Source: Limnanthes douglasii subsp. nivea (taxonomy: Eukaryota; Streptophyta; Magnoliopsida; Brassicales; Limnanthaceae). From it: a DNA stretch of 64,000 bases. Positions within the stretch are counted from its first letter, which is position 1; every line of letters begins with the position of its first letter. The stretch covers positions 322,850,893-322,914,892 of the forward strand of contig JAUPFV010000002.1 of the NCBI GenBank assembly GCA_036936605.1. The letters are read 5' to 3'. Shown piece after piece: positions 34,370 to 45,636 of the stretch. The position numbers and the translations under genes are program-made. The notes beneath the pieces were generated by a model. The model did no database searches and was not told the DNA's origin. It saw only the letters and a list, made by a program, of their open reading frames with translations.

Positions 34370-34526
34370 TTCATTCCAGATATTAATACAGGGGCTGTTT
34401 TCTTATATATAAAATACAGACAAACTGTTGGATCTTATCTAAATAACTACTCTAATATCTGATATAAAACACGTCATAAACTAGACAATACGTATTTAAA
34501 CCAACTAGTTTAGATTACTTCCAACA
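34370..34526 (-). repeat. Possible LTR, minus strand
   Basis: On the minus strand it starts TGTTGGAAGTAATCTAAAC and contains TTTTATATATAAGAAAAC at about 34,410, the layout of a small copia LTR with a TATA box. No partner was found. Confidence 0.35.
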
Positions 34527-35975
34527 CAAACAATAAGCTCGAGCTTACTGAAATCCAACTCCTTCAAGTTCCTACAGACACATGGTTATTAAATGGGATT
34601 GTGGAGCTCCGAAAATTATTTTTCGCCTTTCGAAATCCAAATTGTGTTTTTCCTGAATAAAGCCAAAGGCATGTGTATGTTAAAGAGCGATAGGTGTACA
34701 AAATTCTTCCAATCGTTGGTTAGCAAAGAGGTAAGAAGAACTACATTATAACAGTAACTTTAGCCGATGGTACCTTGTCTAGTTCAGATAGTCAAAATTT
34801 GGATGACTTCGTTAGATATTTTACAATTTTGTTTAGCTCCCGAACATGTATTGAGCCGGTGGACAGCGAGGTGTTTGGTTTTCGGTGGTGTATTAGTGAT
34901 GATCAAAGGCTGCTCATAGGTTCCGACATTTTGGAGGGTGAAATACTAGAAGCCCTTAATGATATCGGGAGGGACAAGTCCCCCGAGCCATATGATTTGT
35001 GGTTATACTTCTTCAAATCTTCTTGGAACTTTATCCGAGAGGATTTTATTGATTCTCGTTAAGATGTTTGTTTTAGCACTCTTCCCTCCTTAAGAAAATT
35101 AATCATTAAATTATCGCATTGATCTCTAAGTCTATAAATTTCAATTCCGTGATAGACTAGAGGCCGATTGCTTTGTGTAATGTTTTATATAAACTAATTA
35201 CTAAAATGTTAGCTATACGTTTGGCACCTGTTCTGGATTTTTTAGTGGATAAAGTTGAATCCACTTTCGTGATGGGAAGATTGATGACAGATAACAGTCA
35301 CCTCAGGTAAGAGTTAATGTGAGGTTATAATTATAAAAGGTCTTCACCAAGATGCATTATTAAGATCGACTTTGGAAAAATTTACGACACAATATCTTGG
35401 AATTTTTTGGAACCAGTTTTGAAGGGGCTGGATTTTTCGGATCAGTTTATTTGATCGATAATGGAATACATTACAACCAATTCCTATTCGATTTTGATCA
35501 ACGAAAACATTCACGGTTTTTTTAAGGAAAAAAATAGGTTGAGAGAATGAGACCCTCTTTCTCCTTATCTCTTTATATTTTGTCTCGAGTACCTTTCTCT
35601 ACTACTCAAGAGGCATACTGAATATCCAAAATTCAAATTTCACCCCAAATGCAGTCGGTTCAAAATTACACGCTTAGCCTTCACGGATGACTTGATGTTG
35701 TTATCTTGGTGAAATGAATCATCGATTTGTATTCTTATAGTCTTCATTGACGATTTCGGTTCTATTTCGGGGCTGCACTTAAATAATCTCAAGTTCAAAA
35801 TTAATATGGCTGGAATTCTACCACAAACTATAGATTTTCTCGAACAAAGTACTCACTTTGGGTAAGGGCTAACCACTTTCCGCTACCTTGGTATTCCTCT
35901 TGCCGCTACCTCATTAAAAGTCATTCATTTTGTCCCGACTCTTGTAAAATTACACATTGTTAAGTTATATCGTAT

Positions 35976-36529
35976 TTGTTTAGGGCTCAAAATTGTCGTT
36001 AGTTGCTTGAGATGAGATTTGTCTACCAAGATCATAAGGTGGGCTTGCCATTAAAGTATTGAAGTCTTTGAATCGATCTCTCATTTTAAAGATTCTTTGG
36101 AACATTTCTGCAACAAAATGATTCTCTTTGGATCCAATGAGTGAATCAAGTTTACATGAGGGACACTTCCGTTTAGGATTGGACGGTTCAAGTTTACCGA
36201 TAACAAAATTGTAAAAAAAGGTCAGACAAACAAAGACCACTGTGGTTTTATAATTTAGAAAGCGTACCAATTATATAGAGTATTAAGATCTTATTTGTAA
36301 ATAAACTACATTGGCTAATGGGCCTACCCCTTATATCTCTAACACCCTCTTTCAAACTCGCAATGCTTATTATTGTATTGTGAGTTCTTACACAAAATAA
36401 AAGTAACAAAAAGAAAACAACAAATTCAAAACGATAATCGAAATTCAAAAACAAAACACAAAAAACAAACTTCAAACTATATGGCTTAATGGGATTAGGC
36501 TTTATATCTCTAACATAAACAACCATTAC
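35976..36529 (-). mobile_element. LTR-element fragment inserted in LINE
   Basis: It contains an LTR-like block (36,249-36,344) and the start of a second one (about 36,476-36,515), both reading TGTTAGAGATATAA on the minus strand, as in the 31.4-32.5 kb element. The LINE reading stops just before it and resumes after it. I found no clean target-site duplication, and the outer boundaries are approximate. Confidence 0.45.
35980..36235 (-). pseudogene. Unrecognised open frame, possible captured gene fragment
   Basis: The minus strand is open for about 85 codons. It has 'NPKRKCPSCKLDSLIGSKEN', including a CPSC pair, and then a hydrophilic stretch 'FQRIFKMRDRFKDF'. Composition is less AT-biased than its surroundings. 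It does not resemble a retroelement domain I know, and it lies next to an LTR-like block inside a LINE, so a host-gene fragment carried by the element is possible. No ATG of convincing context. Function not assigned. Confidence 0.3.
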
Positions 36530-37230
36530 TAAGCTATAAACGTGGCATTCTGATAATTCGAGGTAGAAGGAAAATGCTTATGATTTATATAGGCCATGGG
36601 CTGTTCTGAGGCCATAGGATTCTATCATTTAGAGCTCCTACATTTCTTTAGAGGATAGCTTTGTTCTTTGTCTTAGCTTAAAAGGTAGGTTCCATACGAG
36701 GGACAAAATTACTTACGAAGAGATTAACCAAGTTTTTCCATTGTGTACTGATCATTTACAAACAACCCATCATCTCCTATTTCGCTGTTTTGTGATACAT
36801 TTGATTTGAAGTGAAATTCGGGGTTGGATGGACATTTTAAAAGAAACGAATACGTTGGACAGTGCGGTGAAATGGCTTAAGAACAAAGCCAAAGGTACTT
36901 CATGAAAGAATCGTTCTAAAATAGTAGCTTTTGCTTGCATCGTTTATCACATTTGGACAGTCCATACCCGGCTAATATTTGATACAGTGACCACTCAACC
37001 GAGGGACATCATGCGCGTCATCTAGGCACACGTCTATGAGACTAATTTCTCCTGCAAACCAAGCTTGTTAGCATAAAAACTAGTATTTTTTGCTAGCTTT
37101 TTATTTTTAACCAACTCTTTTTGGCATAGTTGTATTTCATCGCATGCTATTTGTTTTGGCTACTTTGATTGTTGCATGTTCTTTTTTACATGGGTATACT
37201 GGAGTATGTTTACAATGTTTTCATTATATT

Positions 37231-38125
37231 AAACTAAAATCAAGTTACAAAATCACGTAAAGAATTTTGGGTTCTTGCTCAATCTTTCGAGATTCCAAAT
37301 CGAAAATTCAAAAGAAAGAATTAAGATATGCTAGTAGGGGTTTATGCATCTGGATTTGGTGGACAAAATTTTCAAAAATATTAATGAATCTAAACAGTTT
37401 TATAAAAATACAAATATATGAGCTAGGTTAAAATGAGATCTGTTTTTCTTAGAATGAGAATATATCTTATTACCTTTGACTCTCCATGAAATTTTGTCAC
37501 AACCATGAAATTTTAATCTCATTTTGGTGGCAAGTAAAAACCTTACCGAATTTTGTGTGCAGTGACAAAAATTCTACACACGAACAACCCACACTCAGGC
37601 TTATGACGATGAGGACGATGATGATGGTTTAGACTTTCCACTTAATTCTATCTTCATATTCATCTTTATTTTTTCTTGAGTGATTTTTGAGCTTTTATTC
37701 CATGGGAACCACCATAGTCGATTTCCATCATAGAATCACAACAAGCAGTCCTTTATTGTAGATCCTGAGGTATAATTATTAGTAGATACAAATTAGTAAT
37801 TTTTATTATATTTTATTATTGTTCGTCCTTAGAATTAGAAGGATTATCTCTCAAGTGTTTTAGGGTTTATAAAGCAATAACAAATTTAGATAAACAATTG
37901 ATATCAGATCCTTCTGACCATCTGTGTTTTTCGTCAATAAAAACCTTGAAATTCAGTCTCCCAAAACCTTAATTGCAAAATTGATTCAGTTTGATAGAAA
38001 AAACCTTATACATAATTTTGATTATGTAAACTAATTGCATGTTAAGCGATAAAGAACATAGTGTGCACTTTAGGATTGATTGGTTTAATCGAGAGCATAT
38101 AATTGATTTGTTTCTGATGCATGTT
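37231..38125. other. Spacer, nothing recognised
   Basis: No element motif. A GATGAGGACGATGATGATGG tract near 37,605 would encode Asp-rich sequence, but no frame is sustained. Confidence 0.4.
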
Positions 38126-38361
38126 TATTATTGCAGGTCTATTTTTTGAAACTTTCGGATCAAAACCCGAAGGTTCACATTGATAAGAGGGTTCGTCATT
38201 GTAGTGAACTACTTTCGAAAAATGGGTTTCCTCGACATGAAGTACTTCAACGCGGAAGACCAACAATTTACCGCAACCAACACTGGTTCGTCTTCGAAAA
38301 CTATGATGAACTTTTACAATTAAAGTTTTTATTTAACTTTCATCTGAGTTTGTTGCATTGA
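38126..38361 (+). other. Exon-like open frame, identity unknown
   Basis: A frame of 76 codons is preceded by TTTATTATTGCAGGT (about 38,125-38,139), which could be a 3' splice site. The translation ('DKRVRHCSELLSKNGFPRHE', 'GRPTIYRNQHWFVFENYDEL') is of ordinary globular composition, unlike the low-complexity frames around it. I do not recognise the family, and no flanking exon was found. It may be a gene relic or chance. Confidence 0.25.
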
Positions 38362-39690
38362 AACCATCTGGAAAATCATGGAACCAATTTAGATATTAAG
38401 AAATGTCAATCATTGATTTTATGTATTTTCAGTTTGTATATTAAGCATGCTCATATCCACACATTTAAAATGGCTTGTATATTTATTCTTCCATTCTTAA
38501 GTGCATTGGAAAAATGTTTAGGGGTTTACATTTATGCAAACCCATCTATTTGCGTATAAAGAAACATATAGTAATTGAGAATGTATAGCCTTCGAGATTG
38601 AATGTAATTACTCATTGTCGTTGGCACTTGAACTCTTGGATGTATAAGAGGGTGTCATACAATCCAATGGATTATTTATTTTAGGTTGGGAGTTTGAATT
38701 ATATTTTATCTCCCTTTATATATCCGAGAACTTGAAGGGATATTTCACATCCCTCAAATATTTCAAATTGTTCAGTACTTAAGAAAAATCAACACATTTT
38801 TTGTTAGATAGACAATTTAGTTGTATTTGTATGACTTGCAATGTGAATACTTTAGATAAACTTTTTTCATACCTCATATCTCACATGGTTGTGATCTATT
38901 AGGAAATTCATGTAAACTTTCGATGTTGTATCTAATAAACTGAATAGTAAACTCTCGAGGTAATGGGATGGTCCTAGATTTTCTGTTAAAATAGGTTAAC
39001 ATTCATTAGATATCGAAGGTACTGTGCTAAGGGAGGTACGATGAATCTGAGGAATAACCTCATGGGTCATTTTCTTTCGACTTCCAAGAGTGTGATATTG
39101 TCCGCCCATACATCAAATTGGGTTATCCTACTATGACTATTGTATTTCAACGATGAAATCATACATTAACATAAATGTTAAACACTATGATTGCTCGTAT
39201 ATCCATATGCATTTCACTATTCGAAGAATTAAGATATTAAGTTTACATCTTACATCTTCTATATTATGGTTACTTCAAACCGCTAAACACAACATAAAAA
39301 TTTCAGATGGCAGAAATCCAACTTCACATGGTTTCACGTATGGAAATGTCTACTTATGGAATAGTATTATATATAGAGCGAACAAAAGTTAAAATATAAA
39401 ACAATTAGCTACAATTTTATATGTTACCATAACAACTCAATAAGATACAAATTTTACTCTCCCTAATTAAAAGTTCAATATCTGATCATAGAAATGCAAT
39501 ATTTTTAAGGATTCAAAATTTGGTAGGAATAATTTAGATAACAACATATTTGTTTAAGAGTAATTAGAATCAATTCATTTAGTCTCTAACATTGAGGCTT
39601 GGGTTACAGTTAACATAGTGTTCATCTATAATATGCCAGGAAATTCAATTCATCAAAATGATTTTGTAGTTTTGCCTTAAGAAGAGAATT
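38362..39690. other. Spacer, nothing recognised
   Basis: AT-rich with no recognised motif; the 79-codon frame at 39,153 has no support. Confidence 0.4.
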
Positions 39691-39699
39691 TTGATGTTG

Positions 39700-41300
39700 A
39701 TTGTGATGAATAAAATCGGAAACGTCAAGAAATTAAGCAAATAAATGATCCTACATTATGTAAATAGACTTGAGATATAAAAAGTTTCATACGTTTACAT
39801 TATGTGGCATTCCTAAAATAACATGAAGAGACCTTATACATTATGGAAGAGGATCCAATCACCTTTCAAGTTTTAACGAAGAGTTCAAGATAAGAAAGTC
39901 CCTTGTTGCAGATGATTGTTTATGGAAACATGATACTTCAAGAAAAGTTGAAAGATATAAAATGCATCTTGTAGCAAAACTTTGCAACTAATGTGAAGGG
40001 ATTGATTATTTTGAGACATTGTTTTCCAATTTAATCAAAAGACTTATTTAGGAGAATCGTGGATTTTGTTGCTCATTTTGATTTGAAGATTAATTATATC
40101 GATGTTAAGATATGATATTTTAATGAAGACATTGAAGAAAGCGTTTACATGCACCAACCTGAATAGTTTGTGTCTGGAGATCCAAATTTACTAGTGTGTA
40201 AAATAAATAAATCCACATATAGACTCAAACATGCATCTCATCAGTGGTACTGCAAATTCCTATAGATAATCATCTCATTGGGTTTTGAGATAAATATTAT
40301 AGAATATTGTATATATTACTAATTTAGTATGAATAAAATGATTTATCTACTATTTTATACCACAAACGATCTAGGTTTATTACATGCTACCATTAGTTTT
40401 ATGTGAAAAACATTTTTAATGAAGGGCATTGAGGAAACGTCTTATGTGTTATGAATCAAAATAGTAAAGAGTCAGCGTCTTAACATCTTGGGTTTTCATA
40501 AAAGGTATACATTGAAATTATGTTATATCGTTATAGTTTGGAAAACAGAAAACCCATGGATACCCTTGTAGCAAAAGTGATAAGTTCTCATTATATGAAT
40601 GCTACAAGATAAAATTAGAAATTGAGATAATAAAGACACATCTCTCTACCTTATATGTTGAGAGTTTCGTGAATAGCCAGGTATGTACCATACCAAACGT
40701 CTCATTCATAGTTAAAATATTGGGAAAGTAGTGTAGCAACCTGGAAATATCTCAATAAAATGTTGTGAAGAAGGTGCTCTAGTACTTGTAGATTACCAAA
40801 CACTAAAAGTTGACATACATTAGATAAGCTAACTAAGATATCGTAGGCTATTGGTATACATAAATTACTCGATGTATAGACACTAAAGTCTAGTATGGAC
40901 TATATATTCATTCTAGTAAGGCTCCATATAGTGGAGGAGAACAAAATAGTCTCTCATCATAGACTTTACTATGGTAGTAGAGTATATGGTTGATTTAGCA
41001 TCATCTGTACATACACTTTATTTGACTAATTTCATCATTTTATTGTGTAAATTTGAGGTAATTAAAAGGGCTCTCATGATCTACTATGATAAATGTTTAT
41101 TTTTTATATTCTCGAACGGAAACAACCACCTCATCAAGTCTAAAAATATAGAAATTAAGTTATTTAATCTGAATGAACAAATCCAGAATGGGCACATCAG
41201 GGTTAAGAACATCAACACACACTCAAATGTAATAGATAATTTCATTAATGCACTACCATCCATATTATTTCACATATATATATTGTTGATATAAGTGTCC
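39700..41300 (+). pseudogene. Ty1/copia pol remnant C (RT to RNase H)
   Basis: A heavily mutated RT start is recognisable by 'VERYKMHLVAKLCN' and 'EGIDYFETLFSN' (about 39,945-40,030), then 'VYMHQPE-FVSGDPNLL' (about 40,145-40,195) and the counterpart of 'YGLKQASRQWY' (about 40,220-40,245). The end is clearer: an open frame 40,971-41,294 covers the RNase H C-terminus, with 'MVVEYMVDLASSVHTLYL' and 'KSKNIEIKLFNLNEQIQNGH', corresponding to the conserved SKHIDIK block. It is a different copia lineage from A and B. Numerous stops. Confidence 0.75.
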
Positions 41301-41332
41301 TCAATTTATAGGGTGTATATATTTAGTGAGAG

Positions 41333-41477
41333 TGTTGTATCGGTTACAGTTCAGTTTTTAGTTTTTAGTTTCAGATTGTATTATTACTTAATATTTTATG
41401 TATACATTTATTCAAATAATATAATATTTTAGTTTTATTCTTATTCGTGAGTTTTTCATTTGGGCGATATTACTTCA
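41333..41477 (+). repeat. Candidate copia C LTR (about 145 bp)
   Basis: TGTTGTATCGGTTACAG begins just after purine-rich TTTAGTGAGAG and downstream of the pol end, as a 3' LTR should. A plausible CA end (TTACTTCA) is at 41,477. A primer-binding-site-like sequence follows directly, so the same LTR could also be read as a 5' LTR. No second copy was found in the window. Confidence 0.45.
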
Positions 41478-41480
41478 GTA

Positions 41481-41490
41481 TGGTATCACC
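41481..41490 (+). other. PBS-like sequence after candidate LTR
   Basis: TGGTATCACC matches the first eight bases of the tRNA-Met PBS TGGTATCAGAGC and lies 3 bp after the proposed LTR end. Confidence 0.4.
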
Positions 41491-42850
41491 AATTGTAACT
41501 CGACCGGTTGTGGTTACAAGGTCCTGTGAATTATATGATGCACTCGATAAGAATTTGAGCGTCATTTGGGTGGTAGTTGTTAATGCATGTATTATAGGAT
41601 CGGTTTCGCATAGATGAACTGTGGCTGCTAATTTATGGTTCGTTGTTAGTTATCATCTGACATGATAAGATATACAGTAGATCATTTTGTAAACAGTAAT
41701 GTTTCATAATTTCACATTTGAAGTATACAGTTTAGTATATGTGAATGCTCCAAGTAAGAAATTGTAAAGATATCTTAAGCTTGGAATATCGCATCTCATG
41801 TAAATTCAAATTATTAAGGTATGTTATATATATATATATATATATTAGATCTACAAATAATAATAAGTCTCATCAAAGTATATAGTGTAGAAACAAGACA
41901 CGTTAATTGGCGATCTTGAACGATGACCCATTAATCTATCACTTGGATCTTAAAATCCTAATAAAGGTTATGGTCTTCTTCAGTGTTTCGTACATTAGAC
42001 TCTACACTGGAGAATCAAATAAAGAATTAATTCGATAAGAGGTGAGAAATAAAGAGGATGAATTAATAAGTTTAAATTTATTCAGGGATAAAATCGATTT
42101 ATTAAATAAAACTAGTGGTCTAATAATATAAATAAATAAAAAGCCGAGCAAACAACAAATGAGCGAGTAGTAGAAGTTCAAAGAGTTAAAATTGAAAAAA
42201 TGGATCAAATATCAGAAGTTCGACTATTTGATATTAAAAAAATAGAACAAACAACAAACCAAAAAAGAGAAGAACGTCAAAAAAAATTATGTATGAGAAA
42301 TAAAATAACTAACTTATAAAAAGAATCACTTGATTTATAGAAAAAATAACGAGAACCAACAGAACTAAAAAATGTTATTGATATTAATAATGACAGGTTT
42401 GATCAAGAGAAAAAAAATTAAATAGGTAAGTAATTTAAAACATATTTATAATATTTATGTAAATTAAAATTAAATAAAAAATGTGTGATATACAAGACAG
42501 TAACATGGATAAACGAATATTTAGGTGTCGATGCATATCATCTTCTCATCTTCAAATAATTTTTGGGTTTGTTAGACTTAGGATTTATGTTAATTTATAC
42601 ATAAACTTCATCAATACTCACCTATGGAGGATCTCTTCGGTCAATGCTCTTCTTAAAAATTTGATGGAGCCCCCAAACCAAAACAATGCTGTTAAGAGAC
42701 TAATATCACTTCATAACAAGGTAATTGTGCTAGTTTGAAATAGATCTAAAAGTCATATGCCCTCGAAAAAGAAAGGTAAAAAAAAAAATTTACTAGCTCC
42801 TCCATAAATCTGAGGCCAACAAAAGAAGAGAAAAAAAGAAAGATAAAAGC
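41491..42850. other. Unassigned sequence with short (TA)n
   Basis: No recognised protein. A short TA run lies at about 41,829-41,846. From 41,990 the plus strand is A-rich. The 85-codon frame at 42,481 has no recognised motif; it could be an N-terminal part of the coiled-coil ORF that follows. Confidence 0.4.
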
Positions 42851-42852
42851 AA

Positions 42853-43960
42853 ATGAAGCTAATCTCCCAAACATCAAAGAAGGGGTCGAGACTGAACCTT
42901 CTTAAAAAGAAAGAACATTGCTGCCCCAAAAATGAAAAGAGCACTTCAAAGAATCCTCCAATTAAAAGGGCAGAAAAGAATATTGAGTTACCTACTTCGG
43001 AGATGCCTCACATACAAGCTAAAAACTCTGAAGAACCTATTAAGTATAGAAGAACTTCAAGACCTTTACCAGGATATGGATTGTTCAGTTCGACGTATGC
43101 AAGACATTAACTTACTACTCATCTTTTGTCTAAACTTTGGACTCAAGCCTTCCACCATGTGCCTTATCTTCTAATCTCATGCCTTACAAAAATAAGAGAT
43201 TCATCCAGATTGAAGACCCATTCGAAGATGTTTCATTTGCCCTAAAATATTTTTCTAACCTTGAAGCAACAAAAAAAAAGATATGCACATAGGTGGACTC
43301 TGGTCGAAGCCACATCAAAATTATGACTAAAGATATAGTTCGATAGAAAAAAGAAGCTGAGGCAGAAAAGATGATGAGAGAATAGGAGACACATCACTGA
43401 CAAGTTTCAGGTGTTTCAGCCTGATAGGTTGGAATTCATCCAAGGTACCATCCGCCTCAAACGTCATTTAAGAGCCGTTAATGATAAAAAAACAATCGAA
43501 CTTAAAACTTCCCCCTAGCAGAACTAGATTAGCTTAAGGCTAAACATATCAGGGAGATAACTGAGGAACATAAAAAATGCTCTTATTTTCAAGAATCTCG
43601 GAACACAAATGAAGAAGAAAAAAAGAAATAGTCCGACAAAATGGAAGCATTCCGTACAAAATTCCAAAGAGAAAAGCAAGTTGTTGTGAAAGCTGTCCAA
43701 AATCAATGTGAATTGGATACCCTTGATCCGATTAAAAGGAGAAATAAATAACGATACTGCTATGCAAACTTTATGCAACAGTTACGAAAGAAAATTTCTC
43801 AAGCTTTTCGGAATTAGAGTCAATAGAAAATTTGTCAAGCTTTTCAGAATTAGAGCCTACCTGAATTCTCCGAACAACTAGCTCAGAAAGAAATTAGAAT
43901 GGGTATGAGAAAGAAGGAAATTCATCCGAACGAAAATCCGAAGAAGATGAGTAGTTATAT
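42853..43960 (+). pseudogene. Degenerate coiled-coil ORF antisense to gypsy pol
   Basis: The plus strand encodes a broken, highly charged protein. It starts with a Lys/Ser-rich region ('NPPIKRAEKNIELPTSEMPH', about 42,952-43,011) and ends with a long helical stretch ('LDQLKAKHIREITEEHKKC'-like, about 43,520-43,580; 'KFQREKQVVVKAVQNQCELD', about 43,661-43,720). It lies beyond the 3' end of the minus-strand gypsy pol and runs in the opposite direction. Extra antisense ORFs at this position are known in plant Tat-lineage elements, which fits the lineage of the neighbouring pol. Stops and frameshifts are frequent. The assignment is positional and not based on a domain match. Confidence 0.4.
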
Positions 43961-44117
43961 TTTGTAAGAACGAAAAACACACTTCAATGACCAAACATCG
44001 TTGTTATTTCTTTACTTTTTGCCAGCTTAAGTCATTAAAACTTTGAATTTTGTATACCATAATACTTTAAACATATATTGTGTATTTAAATAACATATAT
44101 CACGTAAAAGACAACTG

Positions 44118-44312
44118 ATGCGTTTAAAGAAAATTTAGCATCTCAAATAAACCTGGTGCGTTAAAAGAAGTATAACACCTAGAATATAACTGATGCGTTT
44201 AAAGAATGTATATCACCTCAAATAAAATTAGTGCATTTAGAGAACGTATAACACCTCAAATAAAACTGGTGCATTTAGATACCCTTAGCACCTCGAATAC
44301 TACTAGTGCAAC
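44118..44312 (-). repeat. 3' UTR minisatellite, diverged left block
   Basis: Five units of about 38 bp with the pattern ACTGGTGCATTTAGAGAA then CACCTCAAATAAA. These units are more diverged from each other than the five in each full monomer (for example 45,650-45,860). It is probably the original 3' UTR of the element at the outer edge of the array. Confidence 0.85.
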
Positions 44313-45636
44313 AACACCTCTTGCAAATGGTTAAGTCATTTCCCTACAACACCTATTAAATGTTTCTTCAAACCCTCTTGGATAAACCTATTAGTTACCT
44401 CCATTTGATCGTTTGCTTGGGGATGAAAAAAATGTAGAAAAGCATTGTGTAATACCCCTCGAAACGCAAAATGAAGTCATTTCTCTGTTTTAAAATTGAA
44501 GACCATTGTTTGTGGTGATTTTCCAATGAACTCCAAAATGGCAACAAATATTATTCATAATGAACTGAATAATATCCTTGGCTTTTCTACCAGATAATGG
44601 TTTAACTTTATCCCACTTCAGAACGTAATCTACCTCCACAATAACCATTCGACGTTCTGTATAGGCTATATGCAATGGTCCTACCAAGTCTATTCCTCGT
44701 CTATCAAAAGGAGTAGCTTCATAAATAGTCGTAGGAAAAACTATTGGTTTGTGAATATAATTTGCAAACCGTCGACAAATATCACAACCTTGAACTAAAA
44801 ATTTAGCATCATTCATAATTGAAGGCGAATAATATCATGCAACTAAAGCCCTACGTGTCAAAGACCTAAACTCACAACGAGCTGAACCTTTACCTTCATG
44901 CAACTCATATAGAATTTCCTAAGACTTTTGCTTACCCAAACAAGACAACAATTGGCTACTTAACAATTTTTTTTGTATTAGACTTCTTCTAACACAACAT
45001 AACCATTGACCTTGTACCTTAACGTTTTAGCCATTTGTGTATCTTGAGGTAACATACCTCTTAGTAAAACAATTAAGGATATTAGAGCTCCTATCACTTC
45101 GAATTTTATCTGGAGTAACAAATATTTCCTCAACATATTTACATTATTTTGACCATGTTAAAATTGAAGGACTTACTTGTAGCAATATCCATCGATATTC
45201 ATCAGTATAAGAAATTGTTGCCAAATAATCAACAACTATATTATATCCCCGGTTAATATGCTCGACTATCACTTTGTCAAACAAAAGAGTCAAATTTTAA
45301 AGCTCGCATAGATATAAAATTTAATGATCTTTCTTAGCCTCGCATACACAAGACATATGATTTGCCACTAGCTGCAAATTTGTTTCCAAATGAACTATTG
45401 TCTCTCCATAAATATTTGCAAGCCTTAAACTAGCTAACGTAGACTCATATTCAGCCTTATTATTATACGCATGAAAGTTAAATTGAAAGTTTTGGTACAT
45501 TGCCTCCCCAAAAGGAGAAACTAACTGAACCCCACACTAGATCCGAATATCCTAGAACCACCTTTATTTCGAACCACCCACGTCGAAGTTTCTGAGATGA
45601 CCTTTTTATCTGTCTTCTAATCTGATCAACTCGAGC
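44118..45636 (-). pseudogene. Monomer 1 (truncated): RNase H-integrase-3' UTR
   Basis: Integrase is open from 44,816 to 44,490 (108 codons): 'CDICRRFANYIHKP' carries the two Cys of the HHCC zinc finger, 'RRGIDLVGP' the first catalytic Asp, and the frame ends 'TTNNGLQF' before a stop. After the stop, 'FFHPQANDQMEVTNRFIQEG' (about 44,410-44,350) holds the catalytic Glu region. The second catalytic Asp position is Asn. RNase H remnant 'NNKAEYESTLASLRLANIYG' is at about 45,465-45,405. Compared with the others, this unit lacks about 0.7 kb: minisatellite is fused straight to integrase at about 44,312. Confidence 0.9.

Larger units (their letters stand above)
34755..37230 (+). pseudogene. L1-type LINE ORF2 remnant (RT to C-terminus), split at 35.98 kb
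   Basis: Reads 'EILEALNDIGRDKSPEPYDL' (34,944-35,003), then '[18 protein letters not shown]' (35,160), 'RCIIKIDFGKIYDT' with the first catalytic Asp (35,353) and 'DPLSPYLFIFCLEYLS' (35,551). The catalytic box is 'LAFTDDLMLL' (about 35,675), where the family has FADDL: the two Asp remain and Ala is Thr. 'FRYLGIPLAA' follows (about 35,880). It is interrupted by 35,976-36,529 and resumes with zf-RVT and C-terminal sequence (36,680-37,000, 'KWLKNKAKGTS', 'VYHIWTVHTRLIF'), then a 3' UTR. Several stops. The endonuclease domain is missing. Confidence 0.88.
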
